Counted from the first letter of the stretch, positions 17,045 through 25,529 are shown. The stretch: 37,599 bases of DNA from Marinobacter nauticus (GCF_003634635.1 NZ_RBJB01000009.1:1-37599), one strand, 5' to 3'. Numbers and translations: made by a program. Notes: generated by a model not told the origin, from the letters alone.

Positions 17045-17966
17045 TCTTTTCCATCTCCCGGGCCTGGAAGCGGTGGAACAACACAATGGGTACCAGCAGC
17101 AGCGCCAGCATCACGATTGCCAACGCAGAGGCCACCGGCCAGTCTCGGTTGTTGAAGAACTCTTCCCAGAGCACCTTGCCGATCATCAGGGTATCCGGAC
17201 CACCCAGCAGTTCCGGAATCACGAATTCGCCCACGGCTGGAATGAACACCAGCATGGAGCCAGCCAGGATTCCGGCCCTGGACAACGGCAGGGTAATGGC
17301 CCAGAAGGTGGTCAGGCTGCGGCAGCCCAGATCCGACGCTGCTTCCAGCAGGCGTATGTCCAGCTTTACCAGGTTGGTGTAGATGGGCAGGATCATGAAT
17401 GGCAGGTAGGCATAGACGATTCCCAGAATCACCGCGAAGTTGGTGTTCAGCATTTTCAGCGGCGATTCGATCACGCCCAGCCACAGCAGGAAGCTGTTGA
17501 GCAGGCCCTGGTTACCGAGTATGCCCATCCAGGCATACACCCGAATCAGGAACGAGGTCCAGGACGGCAGCATCACCATCAGCAGGAACACCAGTTGCCA
17601 GTGTTTCGGCGCGCGGGCCATGGCATACGCCATGGGGTAGCCGATCAGCAGGCAGAACAGGGTGGCCAGAAACGCGGTTTTCACCGAGCCCCAGTAGGCG
17701 GCGATGTAGAGGCTGTCGGAGACCAGGAACAGGTAATTGCCAAAGTTCACCACCACCGACAGGGTGTTCTCCACCCATCGGAACACCGGCTCGTAGGGCG
17801 GAATAGCCATTACTGCCGAGGTCAGGCTGATCTTCAGCACCAGCGCAAACGGCAGCAGGAAGAACAGCAGTAACCAGGCGAAAGGCACACCGAAGACGAC
17901 CCGTCGGTGAAATACTACCGCCCGCACCCGCTCCGCCAGAGGGGTTGCCAGAATCTTCTTGGTCAT
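17037..17966 (-). CDS. potH: Polyamine ABC transporter permease (PotH/PotB type)
   Basis: 309 residues from ATG at 17966 (MTKKILATPLAERVRAVVF). Hydrophobic segments include AWLLLFFLLPFALVLKISLT and the EAA loop is LLEAASDLGCRSLTTFWAITLP. The family segments VMLPSWTSFLIRVYAWMGIL and FIPAVGEFVIPELLGG are typical of PotH. The frame is open further upstream to 18059 but that part lies inside potG and lacks sense as a leader. It starts 4 bases after the potG stop, so the two are tightly coupled. Confidence 0.92.
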   Translation of the reverse strand: MTKKILATPLAERVRAVVFHRRVVFGVPFAWLLLFFLLPFALVLKISLTSAVMAIPPYEPVFRWVENTLSVVVNFGNYLFLVSDSLYIAAYWGSVKTAFLATLFCLLIGYPMAYAMARAPKHWQLVFLLMVMLPSWTSFLIRVYAWMGILGNQGLLNSFLLWLGVIESPLKMLNTNFAVILGIVYAYLPFMILPIYTNLVKLDIRLLEAASDLGCRSLTTFWAITLPLSRAGILAGSMLVFIPAVGEFVIPELLGGPDTLMIGKVLWEEFFNNRDWPVASALAIVMLALLLVPIVLFHRFQAREMEKNG

Positions 17967-17970
17967 GGCG

Positions 17971-19089
17971 TCAGTTCCAGAGCAGGATAGGGCTGGAGGC
18001 TTCCCAGGATACATAGACCCGGTCGCCCCAGGTGGGCCGCTCACCACGGCGTTCCACATTGGCCATGGTGGCCTGCACCCGTTTGCCGCTGGCGAGCTTC
18101 ACGTAGTAAGACGTGATGTCACCCAGGTAAGCAATGTTGTCCACCGTGCCGCAGCTCCAGTTGCTTTCGCCTTCGGGCTTCTCGGTCGTCAGGTAGATCT
18201 TCTCCGGGCGCAGGGCGATCAGGGTTTCCGTGGTTTCCGCCGGCGTGGTTACACCCCGGTCAATAAACACCGGTGCGTCCAGCAGCTCGCTGGCCAAGGA
18301 CAGGCTGTCGGAATTGTCTTCCAGAATGTTTGCCTCAAAGATATTCACGGAACCGATAAACTCTGCCGTCATGCGGCTGTTCGGGCTTTCGTAGATATCA
18401 ATCGGTGACCCCACCTGAGCGATCCGGCCGTGGGACATAATGGCTATCCGGCTGGCCATGGTCATGGCTTCTTCCTGGTCGTGGGTGACCATCAGGCAGG
18501 TCACGCCCACCTTCTCCAGAATATCCACCAGTTCCAGCTGCATTTCGGTGCGCAGTTTTTTGTCCAGTGCGCCCATCGGCTCGTCCAGCAGCAGCAACTT
18601 TGGTCGCTTTGCCAGCGAGCGGGCCAGGGCCACACGCTGCTGCTGGCCACCCGAGAGCTGCTGCGGCTTGCGTTTGGCGTAGGGCTCCATCTTCACCAGC
18701 TTGAGCATGGCGGCCACACGGTCGGTGATTTCGTTCTTCGGCAGCTTGTCCTGTTTCAGACCCATAGCAATGTTCTGCTCCACGGTCATGTGCGGGAACA
18801 GGGCATAGGACTGGAACATCATGTTGGTGGGTCGCAGGTACGGCGGCAGGGCCGTGATGTCCTGACCATCCAGCACAATGCGACCGGAATCCGGGGTCTC
18901 GAAGCCCGCCAGCATTCGCAGCAGGGTAGATTTGCCAGAGCCGGAGCCACCCAGAAGGGCAAAGATCTCGCCCTTGTGGATGTCCAGGCTGACGTCGTCT
19001 ACCGCCAGGGTGCTGTCAAAGCTCTTGGAGATGCCCTTGATGCTGAGAAGTACCTCCGCTTGCGCGGAGGTATTGTTGGTCACGGCCAC
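17971..19089 (-). CDS. potG: Polyamine ABC transporter ATP-binding protein (PotG/PotA type)
   Basis: 372 residues from a GTG start. The nucleotide-binding domain is complete: Walker A GGSGSGKST (residues 47-55), Q-loop in NMMFQSYALFPHMTV, signature LSGGQQQRVALARSL, Walker B LLLLDEPMGALD and switch histidine in LMVTHDQEEAMTM. A C-terminal TOBE domain (about 290-370, ALRPEKIYL through VYVSWEASSPILLWN) matches polyamine and related importers. The start lies 2 bases past the potF stop. It energises uptake through PotH/PotI. Confidence 0.94.
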   Translation of the reverse strand: MAVTNNTSAQAEVLLSIKGISKSFDSTLAVDDVSLDIHKGEIFALLGGSGSGKSTLLRMLAGFETPDSGRIVLDGQDITALPPYLRPTNMMFQSYALFPHMTVEQNIAMGLKQDKLPKNEITDRVAAMLKLVKMEPYAKRKPQQLSGGQQQRVALARSLAKRPKLLLLDEPMGALDKKLRTEMQLELVDILEKVGVTCLMVTHDQEEAMTMASRIAIMSHGRIAQVGSPIDIYESPNSRMTAEFIGSVNIFEANILEDNSDSLSLASELLDAPVFIDRGVTTPAETTETLIALRPEKIYLTTEKPEGESNWSCGTVDNIAYLGDITSYYVKLASGKRVQATMANVERRGERPTWGDRVYVSWEASSPILLWN

Positions 19090-19091
19090 CG

Positions 19092-20198
19092 TCAGCGACC
19101 GGATTTCACGCTGGTCCAGGTGCGGGTCATCAGACGCTGGGCGTCCTGAGGCCGACCTTCCATGATGTACAGCTTCTTCATCACCTCATCGGTGGGATAG
19201 ATGCTGGTGTCGTTACGGATTTCTGCCTCCACAAACTCATCGGCCGCCTTGTTCGGATTGGCGTACCACACGTAGTTGGTGACATCGGCGATGATTTCCG
19301 GGCGCATCAGGAAGTTCATCAGCTTGTGGGCGTTCTCCACATTCGGCGCGCCGGCCGGAATAGTCATCATGTCAAACCACAGCACCGCGCCCTCTTTGGG
19401 GATGGTGTAGCGGATGACGTTGCCGTTCTCGGCTTCTTCCGCGCGGGCAGCGGCCTGCAGGATGTCGCCGGAGTAGCCGGCGGCTACGCACAGGTCGCCG
19501 TTAGCAAGATCGCCAATGTAACGGGAAGAGTGGAAATAGGTGATGTTCGGGCGCACAGCCTTGATCACTTCACCGCCTTTTTTGATGTCGTCGGCGTTGT
19601 TGCTGTTCGGGTCCAGGCCGATGTAGGCCATGGCGGCACGCACCATTTCTTCACCGGAATCCAGCATGGCAATGCCACAGCCGCCAGCGGCCAGCTTGCC
19701 GGTCACTTCCGGGTCAAACACCAGTGCCCAGGAGTCGGTCGGTGCGGTGTCACCCAGAATCTCCTGAATGCGGCCTTCGTTGTAGCCATAACCGTTGGTG
19801 CCCCACAGGTACGGCAGGGAGAACTGGCTGCCCGGGTCGACCTTTTCCAGCTGGGTCATCAGGTCCTGGTTCAGGTTGGTCATGTTTGGCAGTTGGCCAT
19901 GGTCCAGCGCGACAAAGGCTTTGGCAGAAATCTGCTTGGCCACGTAGTGGTTGGACGGCACAACCAGGTCGTAGCCCGAACGGCCAGACAACAGGGCTGC
20001 TTCCAGCACTTCGTTGCTGTCGTAAACGTCGTAAACAACTTTGATGCCGGTTTCCGCGGTGAACTTCGCCAGGGTGTCCTCGGCGATGTAGTCAGACCAG
20101 TTGTAGACACGCACTTCTCCGGCTGCAAAAACCGAAGAGGCACCCAGAGACATAGCAACAGCGGCGGCAAGCGCCTGTGGCTTACACAACTTCAACAT
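19092..20198 (-). CDS. potF: Periplasmic polyamine-binding protein (PotF/PotD type)
   Basis: 368 residues from ATG at 20198, with a Sec signal peptide (MLKLCKPQ, hydrophobic core, cleavage after SSVFA near residue 25). The mature protein begins GEVRVYNWSDYIAEDTLAKF, the hallmark opening of PotF/PotD, and continues with DLVVPSNHYVAKQ and LPYLWGTNGYGYN. It captures putrescine or a related polyamine in the periplasm and hands it to PotGHI; which polyamine is not settled by sequence alone. A GAGGG ribosome site precedes the start. It is the first gene of the operon. Confidence 0.93.
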   Translation of the reverse strand: MLKLCKPQALAAAVAMSLGASSVFAAGEVRVYNWSDYIAEDTLAKFTAETGIKVVYDVYDSNEVLEAALLSGRSGYDLVVPSNHYVAKQISAKAFVALDHGQLPNMTNLNQDLMTQLEKVDPGSQFSLPYLWGTNGYGYNEGRIQEILGDTAPTDSWALVFDPEVTGKLAAGGCGIAMLDSGEEMVRAAMAYIGLDPNSNNADDIKKGGEVIKAVRPNITYFHSSRYIGDLANGDLCVAAGYSGDILQAAARAEEAENGNVIRYTIPKEGAVLWFDMMTIPAGAPNVENAHKLMNFLMRPEIIADVTNYVWYANPNKAADEFVEAEIRNDTSIYPTDEVMKKLYIMEGRPQDAQRLMTRTWTSVKSGR

Positions 20199-20464
20199 TG
20201 GATGGTGTCCCTCACTGAAAAGGGATGGATACAAAGCGTGCAGGACGCACGCGGTGTTGTGCAGGTCTGCTGAGGGTGGCCGGAGGTGGCAGGTGTTTGT
20301 GAAAACACCGGGGTGCCGCCTTTTGACTCCTTTGAGGCTTATCCTGGAAACGGTGGTGGGGAACCCGACCGTATTCGCGCGATATTTATCATGAGAATTC
20401 TGGCCGCGCCACTTTTTTTTCCGGATTTGATAAGCGCTTGTGCCTACCGTTTTCCGCAGGCCAG
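20199..20464 (-). promoter_or_regulatory. Leader and promoter region of the polyamine transporter operon
   Basis: This non-coding stretch lies between the terminator of the DUF7282-like gene and potF and must hold the potF promoter, read on the - strand. An AT-rich patch near 20384-20393 (TGATAAATAT on the - strand) is a possible -10 region, without a clear -35. Closer to the gene, GGTGTTT-gtga-AAACACC (20292-20309) is a perfect 7-base inverted repeat that could be an operator or leader hairpin. Confidence 0.4.
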
Positions 20465-20492
20465 AAAAGGCCGCCCGCAGCGTGGCGGGCGG
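20465..20492 (-). terminator. Intrinsic terminator of the DUF7282-like gene
   Basis: On the - strand, CCGCCCGC (20492-20485) and GCGGGCGG (20478-20471) form a perfect 8-base GC stem with a 6-base loop, followed by CCTTTT. It begins about 15 bases after the stop codon and insulates the polyamine operon downstream. Confidence 0.8.
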
Positions 20493-20507
20493 GTTTAAGA
20501 CGGGTGC

Positions 20508-20939
20508 TTACTGCACGGTGATGGTTTTTGTGACCAGCTTGCCATTCTTTCGGATAGGTCCGTCTTCCTTGGCGCCTAGCGTGTATTCAAAAATGCCGGT
20601 CTGGTTGCCACCGGCTTCGCTGTGGACCATAAGCATGAGCATGTCACCGGCGGATACTTCCTCGGTAAGAATCGCCGCCACATCCATATTTTTGCCGGCC
20701 CTTAATGGTGCGTGGGCGACCACCGGGCCAGGCTTCATAGCCGAATCGGTACGGTGAACCACCAGCCAGCCGTTTTCCTCGGCAACGACTTTGCGGGCAG
20801 AGACCACGCCATTGCCCACGGACTGATCCATGGCCCAGACACCGGCCTTGTGATCCTCGGCCTGGGTGGTCGGGGCAAGCGCCAGTGCCGACGCTACGGT
20901 GGCTGCCATAAACAGGATGTTCTTGCTGTGCTTTTTCAT
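20508..20939 (-). CDS. Secreted DUF7282-like protein, possible ECF sigma target
   Basis: 143 residues. A Sec signal peptide is clear (MKKHSKNILFMAATVASALALAPTTQA, cut near residue 27). The mature part resembles the DUF7282 pattern: GWLVVHRTDSAMKPGPVVAH, an LRAGKNMDVAAIL strand, then GDMLMLMVHSEAGGNQTGIFEY and a C-terminal strand KLVTKTITVQ. No enzyme motif is seen; a small periplasmic beta-sandwich is likely. It has an AGGAGA ribosome site and its own terminator. It follows the sigma/anti-sigma pair with a 107-base gap holding a candidate ECF promoter, which suggests it belongs to that regulon. The link is inference. Confidence 0.75.
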   Translation of the reverse strand: MKKHSKNILFMAATVASALALAPTTQAEDHKAGVWAMDQSVGNGVVSARKVVAEENGWLVVHRTDSAMKPGPVVAHAPLRAGKNMDVAAILTEEVSAGDMLMLMVHSEAGGNQTGIFEYTLGAKEDGPIRKNGKLVTKTITVQ

Positions 20940-20966
20940 TACGTTCTCCTTGCTTCACTAAGGTAA

Positions 20967-20998
20967 AACCCATCGAGGCTGTTGTTTTCTGATGGGTT
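20967..20998 (-). other. Perfect 8-base inverted repeat after the anti-sigma gene
   Basis: On the - strand AACCCATC, a 16-base loop, then GATGGGTT followed by TTACC. The short T-run makes it a weak terminator for the sigma operon, but it also lies in the leader of the DUF7282-like gene, between the candidate ECF promoter and the ribosome site, so it may act as an attenuator or stability element. Confidence 0.5.
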
Positions 20999-21006
20999 AC
21001 CGGCAG

Positions 21007-21033
21007 CTACGGAGACAACGTCCGAAAGTTTCA
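21007..21033 (-). promoter_or_regulatory. Candidate ECF sigma promoter for the DUF7282-like gene
   Basis: On the - strand TGAAAC (21033-21028), 15 bases, then CCGTAG (21012-21007). This has the general shape of ECF promoters (AAC-containing -35, CGT-containing -10, 15-17 base spacer). It lies about 70 bases before the DUF7282-like start. No matching copy was seen upstream of the lipoprotein/sigma operon. Confidence 0.35.
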
Positions 21034-21046
21034 GGGAATGCGATAT

Positions 21047-21775
21047 TTAAAGACGGTTGGTATCAGCACCCTCACCGGTGGGATACAGAAAACCGTGAAG
21101 CGCGGGTCCGGTGGGCTGTCCGGTGGGCGATCCGCCCCGGGGCTCCAGACTGATGCCAAACGTCGCGCGACGCAGCAGCTCCGCGTCGTAATTCGTGAGC
21201 GCGGCCGGGTCTACTTCAAAATGCTCGTTCAGGACGCCCACGGATCTTGGCGTCGGGCCAAGTTCGTCATCCTTTATCCAGAGTTGGTAAGACTGGTTCC
21301 CGGCGGGCCGGGCGGTGACGGGTTGAATGTTCAGTTGTTTCCTGGCCAGATCCACCGTCAGCAGGAAAGCCGGCTGTTCGTCATTGTGCTGGAACACAGC
21401 CACATAGGGGCTTTTTGTTGGGGTGGGCTCAAGCATCATCACGGCAATCAGAAGCATCGCGGCAATCGAAGTTGCCGCTGTGCTCAGGCGCCACCTGGAC
21501 ACTTGTTGCCGGAGCCTGACCACCTCATTGTGCTGCGACGAGGCCTGCTCCAGCTGATCAATGGAACGCTCAATCCGGGCGAAAAGCCCGGGGGCGGGGT
21601 CGACCGGTTCGATTTCGTCGTTCAGAGCGGACAGCCGTGATTCCCACTGCAGTATTTGCGCGTCCAGCTCTGGATGGGTGGTCCGCAGGCGCTGAACGCG
21701 CTGGCGATCTTCGATCGGCAGAGTCCCCAGAACGAACTCTGCCGCCAGCATGTCCAGGTCGTCTCGTTCGATCAT
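21047..21775 (-). CDS. Membrane anti-sigma factor (RskA/anti-sigma-K type)
   Basis: 242 residues from ATG at 21775, overlapping the sigma gene stop (ATGA). The N-terminal domain (ERDDLDMLAAEFVLGTLP, then DRQRVQRL and LDAQILQWESRLSAL) is the anti-sigma-K type that grips the sigma factor; the zinc motif HxxxCxxC of other anti-sigmas is absent. A coiled segment leads to one transmembrane helix (about 99-116), followed by a periplasmic RskA-like domain containing YQLWIKDDELGPTPRSVGVL. It should hold the ECF sigma at the membrane until a signal triggers release, in known cases by regulated proteolysis. Confidence 0.9.
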   Translation of the reverse strand: MIERDDLDMLAAEFVLGTLPIEDRQRVQRLRTTHPELDAQILQWESRLSALNDEIEPVDPAPGLFARIERSIDQLEQASSQHNEVVRLRQQVSRWRLSTAATSIAAMLLIAVMMLEPTPTKSPYVAVFQHNDEQPAFLLTVDLARKQLNIQPVTARPAGNQSYQLWIKDDELGPTPRSVGVLNEHFEVDPAALTNYDAELLRRATFGISLEPRGGSPTGQPTGPALHGFLYPTGEGADTNRL

Positions 21776-22320
21776 GAGTCCAGGCACCTTTTCAGCTGTT
21801 TAAGGGCGCGGTGAAGCCAGGTTTTTACGGTGTTGACCGGCTGTTCGAAATAGTCTGCCAGTGCATCGCGGGTCCAGCCATTCAGATACGCAAGCCGCAC
21901 CATGTCCGCACGGTCCTTATCCAGTTCTTCGAAACACCGGTTGAGCCGGGCCTGGGCCTGCAGATCGTCAATCCGGTCGATCACGTTTGGCGAACGACTT
22001 GGGATCTCGTCAATATCGGATTCCTGACCTTCCCGCTCAACCGGCTGTTTGCGCAGCGCGTCAATGGCCGAATTTCTGGCAATAGAAACCAGCCAGGTGA
22101 TAGGGGAGGAACGGGTTTCGTCAAACAGCGCAGCCCGTTGCCAGACCTTGATAAACGATTCCTGGAGTATATCCTCCGCCCGAGCCCTGTCTTTCAGGAT
22201 ACGCAGTATGACCCCCAGAAGTTTCGGGGCTGTGGCCTGATACAGTTCAGCAAAGGCCGTACGGTCTTTCTCAGCAACCGCGTGGAGCCAGCCCGTGACG
22301 GGGTGATCCGATGCCACCAC
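21772..22320 (-). CDS. ECF-type RNA polymerase sigma factor
   Basis: 182 residues, GTG start. Region 2 is clear: AFAELYQATAPKLLGVILRI, DRARAEDILQESFIKVWQRA and SPITWLVSIARNSAIDALRK. Region 4 follows after a linker: VRLAYLNGWTRDALADYFEQ and the recognition helix NTVKTWLHRALKQLKRCL. There is no region 1 or 3, as expected for ECF sigmas. The pairing with an RskA-type anti-sigma places it in the SigK-like branch. It starts 5 bases after the stop of the lipoprotein gene upstream, so the three genes form an operon. Confidence 0.94.
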   Translation of the reverse strand: MVASDHPVTGWLHAVAEKDRTAFAELYQATAPKLLGVILRILKDRARAEDILQESFIKVWQRAALFDETRSSPITWLVSIARNSAIDALRKQPVEREGQESDIDEIPSRSPNVIDRIDDLQAQARLNRCFEELDKDRADMVRLAYLNGWTRDALADYFEQPVNTVKTWLHRALKQLKRCLDS

Positions 22321-22325
22321 CGGCC

Positions 22326-22859
22326 TCAGTTAGCCGGCTCGGGGGATCGGCCCGGGGTGCCGATATAGAGATAAACGGAGTGCTGTGAACGGTCCTGAAC
22401 GCGATGCAGAGAGACGGCCGGGCCGGCCTTGCCGCTGTTCTGATAACGCGTCACTTCACCGGCGGGGCGGCCATCCCGTTCGCGCCCGGCTTCGGTACCT
22501 TGCCAGTTTTCCCCAAGGCAGGCGCTGAGCTGGTTGTTAGCTTGCTGATACATGGCCGTTGCGACCTCCTGGTTCGGTGCGCCGACCGTGCAGGTGTATG
22601 CGGCATCGCCGTTGCCCCACTCCCAGATTTCGCAATGGCCTTTGATTAACTGCTCTTTGGCCCGGTAAAGGGTCACCATGGCGTAGCTTGAGCCATTGCC
22701 GCGATAGGCATCAAAGCCGGTGGTGTAATCGGCAACAACCGATTGCAGGGTTGCACAGGGATCATCGGTTCCGCTGGTGACGGGGCCGAAACTGCTGCAG
22801 CCAGACAGCAAAGCCAGCGAGGCAGCCAGTGCCAGCATGGGGCGACGGTTCGTGGTCAT
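22326..22859 (-). CDS. Small lipoprotein of unknown function, first gene of the sigma operon
   Basis: 177 residues with a lipoprotein signal ending LLSGC (Cys21), Ser at +2. I do not recognise the rest. It has several cysteines (DPCATL, GHCEIW, YTCTVG, SACLGE) that could form two disulfides in the periplasm, and a helical middle (ATAMYQQANNQLSACLGE) before a polar C-terminus (VSLHRVQDRSQHSVYLYIG). Its stop lies 5 bases before the sigma start, so it is probably co-expressed. By position it could sense or report envelope state to the anti-sigma, but nothing in the sequence proves that. Confidence 0.78.
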   Translation of the reverse strand: MTTNRRPMLALAASLALLSGCSSFGPVTSGTDDPCATLQSVVADYTTGFDAYRGNGSSYAMVTLYRAKEQLIKGHCEIWEWGNGDAAYTCTVGAPNQEVATAMYQQANNQLSACLGENWQGTEAGRERDGRPAGEVTRYQNSGKAGPAVSLHRVQDRSQHSVYLYIGTPGRSPEPAN

Positions 22860-22938
22860 CGATCATTCCTTGTTCGGGGAAAGTGCCAGAACCCTATTTG
22901 AGCCCAACCATCAATGGGATGCAATGCCGGCGCATGAA

Positions 22939-23859
22939 TCAGTGCCGCGCTGTGTGGCGGTAATCCGTGGGCGACTTCCCCATCACTTTTTTGAACAGTC
23001 GAGAGAAGTAATAGGCATCGTCATAGCCCAGTTGCCGGCTGATGTCGGCGAAGCTCTGGCTGGTGGTATCCAGCAACTCACAGGCCCGTTCCACTTTGAG
23101 ATGCAGGAAGTGCTGGATTGGCGAGGTGCCGGTCTGTTCCCGGTACCGGGTGGCGAAGTGAGCCGGCGACAGGCCGGAAAGCTCGGCCAGCTGGTTCAGG
23201 GTCAGGCGTTCCTCCAGGTGCTCCCGCATGAAGCTGTGCAAGGAGTCCAGCTCGGCCTGCCGGGCCTGGCTGGTTTCGTCGGCGTTGATGGGCACGGCGG
23301 CCAGCAACTGTCGTAGCCGATTGCTGGCGTGGATCAACCCACGGGCCCGGAAGCCCGTTTGCCGCACCGACAGCAGGCCGTTGAAATCCACCAGTAACCG
23401 GGGCTGTCTGCCCAGATGCCGGATGCGGGTGCTGTCATCAAAGCCCATGTACTGGCCGAAGTCTTCGGCCAGGGGGCCGGTATAGTGAACCCAGTGAATG
23501 GTCCAGGGGTTGTCCGGGTCGGCGGTGTACCGATGGCTGGCGCCGGCGGGCAGTAGCAGGAGGTCGCCGGCCTCGACTGTGTGGGGCACGCCGGCGACGT
23601 TTAGAAAGGCCTTGCCGTCTGTGCAATAGATCAAAAGATTATCACGGTGGTGTTCCCTGTGCATGTGATGCCCGGCCGCTCTCCGATAATGCCCGAAGGC
23701 AAGTGGATACAGCTCCCGGGTGAGCGGATGTGCCGCCAAAAGCCGCACAATAGGCTCTGGCACCACATAGCGAACACTGTCGGCTGGCACGGGCCACTGT
23801 GAGGTTTGAGTGGCCGGTTTCTTGGCTGGGATCTCAGTCATCGAAAAATAATCCATCAT
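22939..23859 (-). CDS. mmsR: AraC-family regulator, probable MmsR activator of valine catabolism
   Basis: About 306 residues. The N-terminal half is a cupin-like ligand domain (HRDNLLIYCTDGKAFLNVAG, EAGDLLLLPAGASHRYTAD). The C-terminal AraC/XylS domain has two helix-turn-helix units: LTLNQLAELSGLSPAHFATR and SFADISRQLGYDDAYYFSRL, ending FKKVMGKSPTDYR. It is divergent from mmsA with a 125-base gap, the arrangement of MmsR in Pseudomonas aeruginosa, where it activates mmsAB. The start may be 23859, 23856 or 23841; none has a strong ribosome site. Confidence 0.88.
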   Translation of the reverse strand: MMDYFSMTEIPAKKPATQTSQWPVPADSVRYVVPEPIVRLLAAHPLTRELYPLAFGHYRRAAGHHMHREHHRDNLLIYCTDGKAFLNVAGVPHTVEAGDLLLLPAGASHRYTADPDNPWTIHWVHYTGPLAEDFGQYMGFDDSTRIRHLGRQPRLLVDFNGLLSVRQTGFRARGLIHASNRLRQLLAAVPINADETSQARQAELDSLHSFMREHLEERLTLNQLAELSGLSPAHFATRYREQTGTSPIQHFLHLKVERACELLDTTSQSFADISRQLGYDDAYYFSRLFKKVMGKSPTDYRHTARH

Positions 23860-23984
23860 GGGCGAAATTTAGTCAATCACCAACCGTAAATCCGCGTGCT
23901 AGTCTTTCTTCAAATCATCGTCGGATCTGCCTTGTTATCGGTAGGCCGGCTCATCCCGGATAACAACAAACAGGGAACATCATC
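23860..23984 (+). promoter_or_regulatory. Divergent mmsR-mmsA control region
   Basis: 125 bases between the two divergent genes. On the + strand it holds CGTAAATC (23885-23892) followed by GTGCTAGTCT (23896-23905), a possible extended -10. The same CGTAAATC and GTGCTAGT strings recur in front of the importer operon at 31791 and 31807, though with different spacing. An MmsR site is expected here but I cannot identify it. Confidence 0.4.
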
Positions 23985-25478
23985 ATGAAAAAAGTACCTC
24001 AGTTTATTGCAGGGGAATTCGTTCAGAGCCAGACCCAGAACTGGATCGACGTGACCAACCCCGCCACCAACGAAGTGATAGCCCAGGTGCCCTGCGCCAC
24101 TGCCGACGAGATGCGTCAGGCAATTGATAACGCCAGTGAAGTGTTCAAAAGCTGGAAAGAAACCCCGGTTTCTGAGCGAGCACGGGTGATGCTGCGTTAT
24201 CAGGCGCTGCTTAAAGAGCATCACGACGAAATCGCCGAGATCCTGTCCCAGGAAACCGGCAAGACCTTTGACGACGCCAAAGGCGATGTCTGGCGTGGCA
24301 TTGAAGTGGTGGAACACGCCGCCAACGTGGCTTCCCTGATGATGGGCGAGACCGTTGAGAACGTGGCCCGCGAGGTAGATACCCATTCCTGGATCCAGCC
24401 TCTGGGGGTGTGTGCCGGCATTACGCCATTCAACTTCCCGGCCATGATCCCGCTGTGGATGTTCCCCATGGCCATTGCCTGCGGCAACACTTTTATTCTG
24501 AAACCGTCCGAGCAGGACCCGCTGACACCAACCCGCCTGGCCGAGCTGTTTGAACAGGCCGGCGCACCCAAGGGTGTACTGCAGGTGGTTCACGGGGCCA
24601 AAGAGCAGGTTGATACCCTGCTGACTGATCCGGCCATCAAGGCCGTATCCTTTGTCGGTTCGGTTCCGGTCGGGCAGTACATCTACGAAACCGGTACCCG
24701 CAACATGAAACGGGTGCAGAGCTTCGCCGGCGCCAAGAACCACATGGTGATCATGCCGGATGCGGACAAACAACAAGTGATCAACGCCCTGGTAGGTGCC
24801 TCTGTAGGTGCCGCGGGTCAACGCTGTATGGCGATCTCGGTGGCGGTCTTCGTGGGCGCTGCCCAGGAGTGGATTCCGGAGCTGAAAGAGGCCATGGCGA
24901 AAGTGCGCCCCGGCGCCTGGAACGATTCCGGTGCCAGCTATGGCCCGGTGATCAGTGCCAAGGCCAAAGACCGCATTGAATCGCTGATCGCCACCGGTGA
25001 AGCCCAGGGCGCCAAACTGCTGCTGGACGGCCGTGGCTGCACCGTCGACGGGTTGCCGGAAGGCAACTGGGTAGGGCCGACCCTGTTCAGTGAAGTCACG
25101 CCGGACATGGATATCTACAACGAAGAGATCTTTGGCCCGGTGCTGTCCTGCGTCAACGTTGACAGCCTTGGTGATGCCATCGAGCTGATCAACGCCAGCC
25201 CGTACGGCAACGGAACCTCCATCTTTACCAGTCATGGCGGCGCGGCGCGTCGGTTCCAGCACGAGATTGATGTGGGCCAGGTGGGTGTGAACATTCCCAT
25301 TCCGGTGCCCCTGCCGTTCTTCTCGTTCACCGGCTGGAAGGGTTCGTTCTACGGTGATCAGCACGCTTACGGTAAACAGGCGGTGCGCTTCTACACCGAG
25401 ACAAAAACGGTGACCTCCCGCTGGTTCTCCAGTGAGGCGACCTCATCCGAGGCCAACTTCTCCATCCAGCTTCGTTAA
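23985..25478 (+). CDS. mmsA: Methylmalonate-semialdehyde dehydrogenase (CoA-acylating)
   Basis: 497 residues, full length for the family. It opens [14 protein letters not shown], carries the dinucleotide-binding segment and [20 protein letters not shown], and has the MmsA-specific [16 protein letters not shown] and [20 protein letters not shown] with catalytic Cys281. It converts methylmalonate semialdehyde (from valine) or malonate semialdehyde with NAD+ and CoA to propionyl-CoA or acetyl-CoA plus CO2. ATG 23985 has an AGGGAA ribosome site. It is the first gene of the valine block, but a strong terminator separates it from the next gene. Confidence 0.96.
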   Translation: MKKVPQFIAGEFVQSQTQNWIDVTNPATNEVIAQVPCATADEMRQAIDNASEVFKSWKETPVSERARVMLRYQALLKEHHDEIAEILSQETGKTFDDAKGDVWRGIEVVEHAANVASLMMGETVENVAREVDTHSWIQPLGVCAGITPFNFPAMIPLWMFPMAIACGNTFILKPSEQDPLTPTRLAELFEQAGAPKGVLQVVHGAKEQVDTLLTDPAIKAVSFVGSVPVGQYIYETGTRNMKRVQSFAGAKNHMVIMPDADKQQVINALVGASVGAAGQRCMAISVAVFVGAAQEWIPELKEAMAKVRPGAWNDSGASYGPVISAKAKDRIESLIATGEAQGAKLLLDGRGCTVDGLPEGNWVGPTLFSEVTPDMDIYNEEIFGPVLSCVNVDSLGDAIELINASPYGNGTSIFTSHGGAARRFQHEIDVGQVGVNIPIPVPLPFFSFTGWKGSFYGDQHAYGKQAVRFYTETKTVTSRWFSSEATSSEANFSIQLR

Positions 25479-25500
25479 TCTCGTTGTCGGTGAGGTTATT

Positions 25501-25529
25501 GGGCCGGTTCCCCCACCGGCCCCTTTTTT
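25501..25529 (+). terminator. Intrinsic terminator after mmsA
   Basis: GGGCCGGT (25501-25508), loop TCCCCC, ACCGGCCC (25515-25522), then C and six T. A perfect 8-base GC stem with a T-run. It lies inside the valine gene block, with only 48 bases left before the acyl-CoA dehydrogenase start. Confidence 0.88.

Noticed and set aside
20440..20464. Sigma-54 promoter (GGCAC...GC) upstream of potF
   Set aside because: The GG and GC elements are not 10 bases apart, so the spacing rule fails.
23910..25364. Long antisense open frame (484 codons) opposite mmsA
   Set aside because: Its translation is His/Gly/Arg-rich without any family pattern, and it mirrors a fully recognised mmsA; it comes from GC-rich codon bias.
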